NCBI GenBank assembly: GCA_025360565.1
Contig: JANYBY010000103.1
Location: 1-29,054 of the forward strand
DNA length: 29,054 bases
Direction of reading: 5' to 3'
From: Bacteroidota bacterium
GTDB lineage: Bacteria; Bacteroidota; Bacteroidia; B-17B0; Aurantibacillaceae
The translations under genes and the position numbers were made by a program. Shown piece after piece: positions 8,181-15,600 of the stretch; the stretch's first letter is position 1; each line of letters opens with the position of its first letter. Under the pieces are notes generated by a model. The model was not told the DNA's origin. It saw only the letters and a program-made list of their open reading frames with translations, and ran no database searches.

Positions 8181-8720
8181 TTAATTCACCGAAGGATCAA
8201 ACCCTATCTCGGCAAAAATACCATAGTTCTGATTTATTTCTTCCAATTTTTGTTTCCAGAGGTCGGAATAATTTATCGTAAGCAGATCATCCGAGTCATG
8301 ATCATTCACCATCCAACTAGTGGTTTTTATTTCCTTTTCTAATTGCTCTTCGCCCCAGCCGCTATAACCCATAAAAAATCTTACTTCGTGCTGCTTTACT
8401 TTGCCATGTTCAATTAATTGAAGCATGTCGTTAAAATCACCTCCAAAATAAATATTATCCTTTACATGAAAACTATCGTTTACTTTTTGACCTAATGTGT
8501 GCAAAAAAAATAATTGATCCTTGGCAACTGGCCCTCCCTCGTATATCGGAAAATTTCCGTTCTTTATTTGAGGCCTTATGTCGCGCAGTTTAAATTCTGT
8601 TTTAAAATTTAAAATAAATCCGAAAGAACCCTCATCATTATTATTGGTCATGTATATTACCGCGCGGTTAAAAAAACCATCGTTCAATAAAGGGTGTGCA
8701 ATTAACAACTTACCGTCCAT
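8181..8720 (-). CDS. YqgE/AlgH family protein (UPF0301)
   Basis: A 179-residue member of the YqgE/AlgH family, named after a Pseudomonas alginate regulator but of uncertain biochemical function. It shows the family landmarks: GKLLIAHPLLNDGFFNRAVIY at the N terminus, GSFGFILNF, the YEGGPVAKDQLFFLHT segment, and FMGYSGWGEEQLEKEI. The length is normal and no signal peptide is present, so it should be cytoplasmic. It is divergent from folA, with 58 nt between the start codons. On its own strand TAATTTTA (8725-8732) lies 4 nt before the ATG, which hints at a leaderless transcript. It shares the terminator at 8125-8161 with the upstream convergent unit. Confidence 0.92.
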   Translation of the reverse strand: MDGKLLIAHPLLNDGFFNRAVIYMTNNNDEGSFGFILNFKTEFKLRDIRPQIKNGNFPIYEGGPVAKDQLFFLHTLGQKVNDSFHVKDNIYFGGDFNDMLQLIEHGKVKQHEVRFFMGYSGWGEEQLEKEIKTTSWMVNDHDSDDLLTINYSDLWKQKLEEINQNYGIFAEIGFDPSVN

Positions 8721-8740
8721 GTTGTAAAATTAAACCTTAT

Positions 8741-8774
8741 TTTGTTGTGTGTGAAAATTATTTAAATAGTTTTG
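8741..8774 (+). promoter_or_regulatory. folA promoter, leaderless arrangement
   Basis: TTTGTTG (8741-8747) supplies a -33 box, giving GTTG-N19 or TTTG-N22 spacing to the exact -7 match TAGTTTTG (8767-8774). The folA ATG begins only 4 nt later, so transcription should start at or next to the start codon. Confidence 0.6.
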
Positions 8775-8778
8775 TAAC

Positions 8779-9264
8779 ATGATTATAGCCGCAATTATAG
8801 CTACAGATGTTAAAAACGCTATCGGTAAAAACAACCAATTGCTTTGGCATTTACCCGCAGATCTTAAATTTTTTAAAACCACAACCATGGGCTGCCCTAT
8901 TATTATGGGCCGAAAAACATACGAAAGTATTGGCAGGCTTTTACCGGGGAGGAAAAATATTATTATTACCCGCAATAAGAATTATAAGGTTACAGGCGCC
9001 GAAATTCACACCTCGCTTGAAGCCGCTCTAAAATATTGTACCGAAGAAAAAGTGTTTATTATTGGCGGTGCCGAAATTTTTAAATTGGCCATGCCCCAAA
9101 CTTCCGAAATTTACAGAACGCTTGTTAAATCAAGCTTTGAGGCCGATACGTTTATTGAACCTATTAACGAAAAACAATTTAAATTGGTTTGGGAAGAGTG
9201 CCACCACGCCGATGAAAAAAATAAATTTGATCATTGTTTTCAGAAGTGGGAACGCATCTCTTAA
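8779..9264 (+). CDS. folA: Dihydrofolate reductase
   Basis: Reduces 7,8-dihydrofolate to tetrahydrofolate with NADPH. It has 161 residues, the usual length of bacterial chromosomal DHFR. Family motifs are clear: AIGKNNQLLWHLPADLKFFK with substrate-binding D28 and W23, MGRKTYESIGRLLPGRKNI for NADPH binding, and VFIIGGAEIFKLAM in the C-terminal half. The ATG at 8779 is supported by the promoter just upstream. After the stop, 9265-9348 contains a GCCGCGGATT piece similar to one arm of the palindrome at 27474-27571, then the convergent mqnD. It is alone in its unit; thymidylate synthase, a frequent partner, is not in the window. Confidence 0.97.
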   Translation: MIIAAIIATDVKNAIGKNNQLLWHLPADLKFFKTTTMGCPIIMGRKTYESIGRLLPGRKNIIITRNKNYKVTGAEIHTSLEAALKYCTEEKVFIIGGAEIFKLAMPQTSEIYRTLVKSSFEADTFIEPINEKQFKLVWEECHHADEKNKFDHCFQKWERIS

Positions 9265-9348
9265 TTTTGCCGCGGATTCCACAGATAAAACAGATCTGAA
9301 TTTAAAACGAGTAAATTGGATCGCCAAATCTTATGTTCTTCGATCTTG

Positions 9349-10179
9349 TTAATCTATAACCAATTTCTCTTCCCCGTAATTAAAGAGTTTTAATTCTTTT
9401 GCTTTATTAAACATTAAATTAACGGCATTCATTCCTTCGGTACCAAGATCGATTGAAAATTTATTTACATATAGCGCAATGTGTTTTTTCATTACCTCTT
9501 CGCTCATTTCCTGCGCATGTGCTTTTACATATGGCATACAACTTTCGGGATAGGCAAAGGCATACTCTACACTTTTTTTAATTAGCTTGTTCACTTTTTG
9601 CTGAAGGTCTATATCCATATTTCTTTTTATCACAATTCCACCTAATGGAATAGGAGCGTGAATGAGCGATTCCCAATATTCACCCAGATCCATGATTTTT
9701 TTTAATCCTTTTTGTTCGTAGGTAAACCTATTCTCGTGAATGAGTAATCCTGCGTCTACTTTTCCTGTCAAAACCGCGTCTTCGATCTCACTAAAAATAT
9801 ATTCTACTTTATTTTTAAGATCAGGATACGCGAGCGACAATAAAAAATTCGCCGTTGTCATTTTTCCCGGGATTGCTACTTTCATTTTATCCAAACTTTC
9901 AACTTTAAACTTTCCACTTTGAACTAATAAGGGTCCGCAATTAAAGCCCAGTGCGCTTCCCGCTCTTAACAAAATATAATTATTCAACACATAACCGAAC
10001 GCATGAAAACTTAATTTGGTAATATCCAACTCTCCGTTTAACGCTTTTTGGTTCAGTGTTTCAACATCTTGCAGCTCCACTTTAAATTCCAATCCCTCAT
10101 TATCAATTTTATTATGCACTAATGCGTCAAAAATAAAACAGTCGTTAGGGCAAGGGGAATATCCTAATGTCAATTTCAT
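9349..10179 (-). CDS. mqnD: 1,4-dihydroxy-6-naphthoate synthase (futalosine pathway)
   Basis: Converts cyclic dehypoxanthinylfutalosine to 1,4-dihydroxy-6-naphthoate in the alternative menaquinone route. It has 276 residues and a periplasmic-binding-protein-like fold without a signal peptide. Diagnostic sequence is the N-terminal LTLGYSPCPNDCFIFDALVH, then LDITKLSFHAFGYVLNNY and NFLLSLAYPDL, as in MqnD. It is downstream of mqnB on the same strand with a 37-nt gap, so the two are almost surely cotranscribed. A four-unit heptamer repeat fills that gap just before the ATG (10177-10179). The other pathway genes (mqnA, mqnC, mqnE) are not in this window. Confidence 0.93.
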   Translation of the reverse strand: MKLTLGYSPCPNDCFIFDALVHNKIDNEGLEFKVELQDVETLNQKALNGELDITKLSFHAFGYVLNNYILLRAGSALGFNCGPLLVQSGKFKVESLDKMKVAIPGKMTTANFLLSLAYPDLKNKVEYIFSEIEDAVLTGKVDAGLLIHENRFTYEQKGLKKIMDLGEYWESLIHAPIPLGGIVIKRNMDIDLQQKVNKLIKKSVEYAFAYPESCMPYVKAHAQEMSEEVMKKHIALYVNKFSIDLGTEGMNAVNLMFNKAKELKLFNYGEEKLVID

Positions 10180-10184
10180 GCAAA

Positions 10185-10212
10185 TTGAAAATTGAAAATT
10201 GAAAATTGAAAA
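10185..10212. repeat. Heptanucleotide tandem repeat, four units
   Basis: Four perfect TTGAAAA units stand between the mqnB stop and the mqnD start. On the mqnD strand the array ends 5 nt before the ATG, where a ribosome would bind. A copy-number change would alter the spacing or leader but not the reading frame. Confidence 0.9.
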
Positions 10213-10216
10213 TCTA

Positions 10217-10876
10217 TCATTTGAGATCTTCTATAAGTTTGATTGCAAAATTGTTCACATTGTTAATGGCAAGCGGAATATTCCATTGGCTTTTATCGCG
10301 CTTTTCAACATAATTCGAAATACCGCGTAATTGAAAATAATTTTCAGATAAACGTCTGCAGCCACTAAAAAAAGCGGCTCCTTCCATACTTTCTACATCA
10401 GGAGCATACATCGAAACTATTTTTTTAATACTTTCTCCGTTTCCGTGAATGGTGTTTACGGTAATTCCTTTTACTTTTTTCAAATCATTCAACTCAGCAT
10501 TTTCAAATTGAATTTGATTATAATAATGATTTGTGCCGCCTAAATTCAGATCTTCGTATTTAATAAATTCCATATCGTTTTCCGCTCCCATTTCACTCAA
10601 ACCATCTTCGGTAACATTTACAACCTCGCCTATTTTGAGATCGCGGTTAAATGCACCACAAATTCCAATATTGATAACATGATCAAAAAGATTGTGCGAA
10701 TGCCGGCCTAAATAATAGGCTGTATTCACCATTCCAACACCGGTAATAATAACCGATAGATCTATTTCACCTTCACTCATGAAGGCGCCTTCATGGCCAA
10801 TAGCTTTCACGTTAAAATGGTTTAAAAGTGTTTCTACTTCAAACTTTGTTGCGGCGACTATTAAAAATTTGGGCAC
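10217..10876 (-). CDS. mqnB: Futalosine hydrolase
   Basis: Removes hypoxanthine from futalosine to give dehypoxanthinylfutalosine, a step of the futalosine menaquinone pathway. It belongs to the nucleoside phosphorylase/MTAN fold: FLIVAATKFEVETLL at the N terminus, ITGVGMVNTAYYLGRH, VINIGICGAFNRDLKIGEVVNV, and the ESMEGAAFF segment that carries the active-site Glu and Met. No ATG fits. In frame, TTG at 10880-10882 or GTG at 10874-10876 can start. I chose GTG because the TTG lies within a TAATTTTG -7 box (10880-10887), and GTG yields an N terminus closer to the family's short M-x-x-L-I-V-A-A-T. The TTG form is two residues longer (221 aa). An operon with mqnD is clear. Function is firm, the start is moderate. 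Confidence 0.9.
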   Translation of the reverse strand: MPKFLIVAATKFEVETLLNHFNVKAIGHEGAFMSEGEIDLSVIITGVGMVNTAYYLGRHSHNLFDHVINIGICGAFNRDLKIGEVVNVTEDGLSEMGAENDMEFIKYEDLNLGGTNHYYNQIQFENAELNDLKKVKGITVNTIHGNGESIKKIVSMYAPDVESMEGAAFFSGCRRLSENYFQLRGISNYVEKRDKSQWNIPLAINNVNNFAIKLIEDLK

Positions 10877-10879
10877 TTT

Positions 10880-10887
10880 CAAAATTA
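10880..10887 (-). promoter_or_regulatory. -7 box of mqnB
   Basis: TAATTTTG on the minus strand is a full match to TAnnTTTG, 3 nt before the GTG proposed as the mqnB start. The -33 region is weak (GCTG at 19 nt). If this is the promoter, the alternative TTG start lies upstream of the transcript. Confidence 0.4.
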
Positions 10888-11000
10888 ATAATTCGGCATG
10901 AATTACCAGCTATTTTAACTTAGATTTCGCAGATACACGGCATTTTTTAAATTTAATTAATGTAATTTGAAGAATTCGTAGCTTTTTAATTCCGATTCCC

Positions 11001-11008
11001 TAAATTTG
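11001..11008 (+). promoter_or_regulatory. -7 box of the first PTPS gene, leaderless arrangement
   Basis: TAAATTTG exactly matches TAnnTTTG and is followed after 4 nt (CAAC) by the ATG at 11013. The -33 region has only a partial match (TTCG at 22 nt). The arrangement copies that of folA. Confidence 0.5.
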
Positions 11009-11012
11009 CAAC

Positions 11013-11423
11013 ATGATATTTTTAACACGCCACGAACACTTTAATGCCGCTCATAAATTGTACAATCCAAAATGGAGCGAAGAAAAAAACAGTGAGGTAT
11101 TTGGCAAATGCGCAAACGCCAATTGGCACGGACATAATTACGAATTAATAGTTACCATTAAAGGCGAAGTGAATGCCGATACCGGTTTTTTAATGGACGC
11201 GAAATTACTTAGCAAAATTTTACAAGAAAAGGTATGCGATGTAATAGATCATAAAAATTTAAATATGGATGTTGGTTTTATGAAAGATAAACTGGCAAGC
11301 ACAGAGAACTTAGCCATTGGCATTTGGAACCAAATTACACCGCATTTACCTACAAATGTTAAATTACACTGTGTAAAACTATACGAAACCCCAAGTATTT
11401 GCGTAGAATATTTTGGCGAATAA
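11013..11423 (+). CDS. 6-pyruvoyl-tetrahydropterin synthase, PTPS-II type, paralog 1
   Basis: A 136-residue COG0720 enzyme converting 7,8-dihydroneopterin triphosphate to 6-pyruvoyl-tetrahydropterin. Zinc ligands are H14, H39 and H41, and the catalytic Cys is C33 in CANANWHGH. That spacing is C-x5-HGH, which family work assigns to PTPS-II (tetrahydrobiopterin-type) rather than C-x3-HGH of QueD. The DHKNLN segment and the C-terminal LYET Glu are also present. No queC or queE neighbours support a queuosine role; folE lies downstream. A paralog follows 158 nt later, and that gap holds no gene. The start is fixed by the ATG and the -7 box 4 nt upstream. QueD remains possible but less likely. Confidence 0.85.
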   Translation: MIFLTRHEHFNAAHKLYNPKWSEEKNSEVFGKCANANWHGHNYELIVTIKGEVNADTGFLMDAKLLSKILQEKVCDVIDHKNLNMDVGFMKDKLASTENLAIGIWNQITPHLPTNVKLHCVKLYETPSICVEYFGE

Positions 11424-11581
11424 TATAACATTAGTCTCAATAAAGTTTTGTATTTTTACTTTTAGAAACAAAAGATATTAGTTTCTGCAATAAAGCCACT
11501 TGATCAGCAGACTTCTGAAACAGTGCTTTAAAAATTGAAATCAAAACTATAGCCTAACCAACTATTTTATGATTTAAAATT

Positions 11582-11995
11582 ATGGACAGTAAAGTTGCCA
11601 TATTTAGAAAAGAGCATTTTAATTCTGCTCACAGATTGCATAATCCACAATTAAGCGATGCAGAGAATGCGTCTATTTTCGGTAAATGTAATTACGCGAA
11701 TTACCATGGCCATAATTACGAATTAATTGTAAAAGTAACAGGAACTGTGGATGAAAAAACCGGATACGTTATTGATACGAAAATTTTAAGCGATATTATT
11801 AATCAAAATGTGATCGAAAAGTTTGACCACAAAAATTTGAATCTGGATACGGCTGAATTTAAAACACTAAATCCTACCGTAGAAAATATTGCCAGGGTTA
11901 TTTACAATTTACTTCAACAAAAACTTGACAAACGTTACGAACTTAAAATTACACTTTATGAAACAGAAAGAAATTTTGCTGAATTCCCTGCTTAA
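11582..11995 (+). CDS. 6-pyruvoyl-tetrahydropterin synthase, PTPS-II type, paralog 2
   Basis: A 137-residue second copy of the preceding family, clearly homologous but diverged. Zinc ligands are H17, H42 and H44; the catalytic Cys is C36 in CNYANYHGH, again C-x5-HGH. FDHKNLNLDT and the C-terminal LYET motif are intact, so both copies look active. Its last 38 bases overlap folE, implying translational coupling with the enzyme that makes its substrate precursor: GTP cyclohydrolase I yields dihydroneopterin triphosphate, PTPS converts it. No clear promoter is visible in the 158-nt gap before it, although the gap has a weak 6-bp hairpin (AGAAAC/GTTTCT). Confidence 0.85.
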   Translation: MDSKVAIFRKEHFNSAHRLHNPQLSDAENASIFGKCNYANYHGHNYELIVKVTGTVDEKTGYVIDTKILSDIINQNVIEKFDHKNLNLDTAEFKTLNPTVENIARVIYNLLQQKLDKRYELKITLYETERNFAEFPA

Positions 11996-12677
11996 AGAAA
12001 ATCAAATAAGTTTAAGTGGAACCCACGCGGATGAAATTGGCAACGGCCATATGTCAACCGGCTTTGATACCCCGTTAAGAGAAGATGCTTTTGTGTTGAG
12101 CAACGAAGAAAAAATAAAAAAAATAGAACAGCATTTTACCGAAATAATGCAAACTTTGGGTCTTGATCTTAACGACGACAGTTTAAAAGGAACACCTAAG
12201 AGAGTTGCTAAAATGTATGTGAACGAAATTTTCAGCGGATTAGATCCCGCCAATAAACCCGACATGGCATTGTTTGAAAACAAATATCAATACGATCAAA
12301 TGTTGGTTGAAAAAGACATAACGTTTTATAGCAACTGCGAACATCATTTTGTGCCCATCTTCGGAAAAGCGCATATAGCTTACATTTCAAAAGGTAAAGT
12401 AATTGGTCTGTCAAAATTAAATCGTATTGTACAATATTTTGCCAAACGCCCTCAAGTGCAGGAAAGGTTAACCGTACAGATTGCCAAAGAATTTCAAAAA
12501 ATATTGGGCACTGAAGATGTGGCTATTATTATGGATGCCCGCCATTTGTGCGTTTCGTCACGGGGCGTTCAGGATCAGAATTCGGCTACGGTAACTTCTT
12601 TTTATGGCGGAAAATTTAGCGAAGAAAATACTAAAAAAGAATTTTTGAAATACATTGAAATGAAAACGGAATATTAA
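11958..12677 (+). CDS. folE: GTP cyclohydrolase I
   Basis: Opens GTP to dihydroneopterin triphosphate, the first step of folate and tetrahydrobiopterin synthesis. It is a homo-oligomeric cytoplasmic enzyme. Zinc ligands are C127 and H130 (NCEHHF) and C198 (HLCVSSRG); LKGTPKRVAKMY, GKVIGLSKLNRIV and RPQVQERLT are classic type I motifs, and SATVTSFYGG closes the domain. The frame is open up to 11889, but the ATG at 11958 gives a normal 239-residue protein and overlaps the second PTPS gene by 38 nt, suggesting coupled translation. A later ATG at 12050 would also leave the catalytic domain whole. It converges with the large gene ending at 12689 with 11 nt between and no visible terminator. Confidence 0.95.
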   Translation: MKQKEILLNSLLKENQISLSGTHADEIGNGHMSTGFDTPLREDAFVLSNEEKIKKIEQHFTEIMQTLGLDLNDDSLKGTPKRVAKMYVNEIFSGLDPANKPDMALFENKYQYDQMLVEKDITFYSNCEHHFVPIFGKAHIAYISKGKVIGLSKLNRIVQYFAKRPQVQERLTVQIAKEFQKILGTEDVAIIMDARHLCVSSRGVQDQNSATVTSFYGGKFSEENTKKEFLKYIEMKTEY

Positions 12678-12688
12678 ATTCTGCTCTA

Positions 12689-15600
12689 CTATTTTTCTTC
12701 CTCCACTTTTTCTTCTTTCACGTATTTTTTAAGGTTGTCTAAAAAAAGATCCTTCTTTCTTACGTTTGAAAGGTCAAAACTATAAGAGGGTCCTTTCTCA
12801 GTATTCATCTTTTTATTTCCCCCTTTCATTTCCTTTATTTCTTTGTTGAACGCATCGTTACTACTGAACACAAGCATTCTGCCATTCGAATAACTAAAAT
12901 AGTACCAGGTGTTTGCATCTGCTTCTAAATAAATATCCAGCACATCCTTATCTTTACCTCTCTTTTTTGTGATCATTACATTCCCTTTCATGTAACGAAA
13001 AATCTCTGTCTTCAAAATATTTCCAACCCCGATCATGCCATCAGACATATATGCTTTTGCCGTTGTATTATAAGTCATTTTTACATCATTCAGTACCAGA
13101 CTTTTTTCCAATTCATCCGGAAATTTTTTGTAATTACCATATAAGTTCAATTCCGAGAGGGCCCTGTCGCCGCGCTCTTTGCCGAGGATCTCAATAATTC
13201 CATGATTGAAAAGGTCTCCTTCAAAAGGAACAGGACTTAAACTTCCTAAGTACAATTCAAAATCTTTTGACATTTTCTTTAAAGCGCTGCTTTCAAAAAA
13301 GAAATCGCAAACCATCATTAAATTAAAATTAACGCTATCGTTAACTGTACTATGTTGAGCGTTACCCACGCATTTTAATTTTATTTGCCCAAGGTCGTTA
13401 CTAATATTATAACTTCCTTCGGTGCCAATAACGCAATTAGTTGTTTTTAAACTTACATAATTGCCCGGCAAACTTATTTCTGCTAACTTTTCTTTGTTCG
13501 AAATTTCATACATTTCGTTTTCCTTATCGTATGAAAGCAAACCATCTGCCTCGATCAGGTCCTTAGAACTCCTGGCGCCTTGTAAGGATAAAAACGTTGA
13601 GTAAACATTATTTGTATCAGCGTTATAAAATAATCCTGTTCCAACCGCTGTGCCCGTCATATCCACCGCTTTTTTCGGAATTGGAATTAAAATTTCCTTG
13701 GGATTGATCTCACCCGTAAATTTCAAATACGATTTTCCAACCGCGGCGCAATTGTGTACGATCTTTGTTCCGCCATCGAACGTTAAAAACTGCTGATTGG
13801 CCTGCAGGTAAACCTTTCCGGCAAAACTAAAATAATCGTTAAATTTAAAATTCGCCTTTTCATTTATTTCACCTTCCGAAATAGTTTGTCCGGTCGAATC
13901 CGGTTTTACCATCTTAAACTTTATTAAATACGGCTTGTCATTTTCATCCAGATACTGATAATCACCCGTTGAACGATAATTGAACCGTCCGTAAATATTT
14001 GTAGTGGTGTTACGAATGGTATGATACTTTGTGATCCTGTTCGCGAGAATTGACGACTCTCTCAACGTATCCATTACCGCGTTTTTAAAAATGGTTACAT
14101 CTCCGTTATTAGGAAACATCCGCGCATCGGCTACATCAATGAATGGCACGTTTTTGCAGCTGATAATGTACTTGCGTAAATTATACTTTGCACCAGGCGC
14201 CATAAACCGCAGCGAATCCTGTTTGGGATGCACACTTATAAATTGCGGTCCCTCCAGATCGAGACCGCTCTCCGACGCGTCCACATCAATTTTTTTCTGC
14301 GTATCACCAAGGTCAATATCCGCGTTATCCATGTACCATTTAAACCTATCCATATAAGCGATGTACTGGTTTTTATCAAACTTCACATACGAACCTTTAC
14401 CATTCGAAATAAATTCTCCGGTGCGCGCGTCAAAATCAATTTTAGCATTTACGTTTATGGTACTAAAGGTAAATCCTTCCTCATCAAAAGCTTTTAAGTG
14501 GAAGTTACAGGTATCGCTAAAGAACCGTCGTTTGACAAATAAAATTTTTCCCGAACTCAGATCTGCTTTTTCAAAATCTACTTTTCCGTTACCGGTTAAT
14601 TCTTTTTTTGTTAGATCAAACCTGCCTCTAAAACTCACCTGTTCTTTGTAAGCGTTAAACGGCTTTTTAATATCGCTTGCCTGAAGCAACTCTGTGTAAG
14701 GCATAAACCGCAATCTCACTGTGTCTCCGTGGGCACTGGGAAATTCGGGACTATCGCCTTCTTTCACATCAAACGTATTTGCAATTCCCTTGGCGCTATC
14801 AGGAAAAAAGATGAGATCAGGGACGACCGAATGGCTTGAACTAAAATCCAGATCTCCGCCACCGCGTAAACCCGCATTGCTTAATCTTATTTCTTTATTG
14901 AACACGGCCTTACCACCGTAAACAGGAAAACCTTCGGGAGGAGTTTGACGAATAAAACCGAGCGAATAATCATTTTGTAATGTTAACCTTTCTCTAAAAC
15001 TTGGAAAAATACCTGCCGATGCAAATGTTCCGTCAAAACGTAAACGCTCATTCCGGAAGTTATCCAAACTGTCAATTTCAAACGGATCTAATTTAAAATA
15101 AAATTTATCTTTATTGTAAACACCTCTGAATGTTTGGCGCTTGTCGTAAAACGTATAACTGTCTTTAAAGCTCTTAAAGCTTGGGAACGTTGGTGCACGG
15201 CCATATCCGCTCTTATTTTTTGGCGCGTCAATGCGCAGCTCACCGTTTACATTTTCAATTAACGTTTGTACTTTTTTAAACGCAATGTTTCCATTCGCGT
15301 CGGGTTCGTTCGATTCAACATAAATTTTAATGGAATCAATTGTTTTCATTTTTATCTTGAATTGATCGTAATCAAAAACAAAATCTTTTCCCACAAATTC
15401 AAATTTACCTGAGGCAACAGTGCCGTTAAAATTGAGTTGCCGGTTCTTTTTCAAGATCATTTCGCCGTGTTTCGGGAAAAGAAATACTTTTTGTGTATCG
15501 CTTAATAGCACTTGGTTAACACCGCGAACCGTTATATCATAATTAAGCAAATTCATGGTAGCATTATCTTTTCCGGGGTAAACAGAATGAAGTGTAATGA

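Noticed and set aside
11013..11995. QueD (queuosine pathway) assignment for the two COG0720 genes
   Set aside because: Both have C-x5-HGH instead of C-x3-HGH, and folE is the partner; no other queuosine gene is present.
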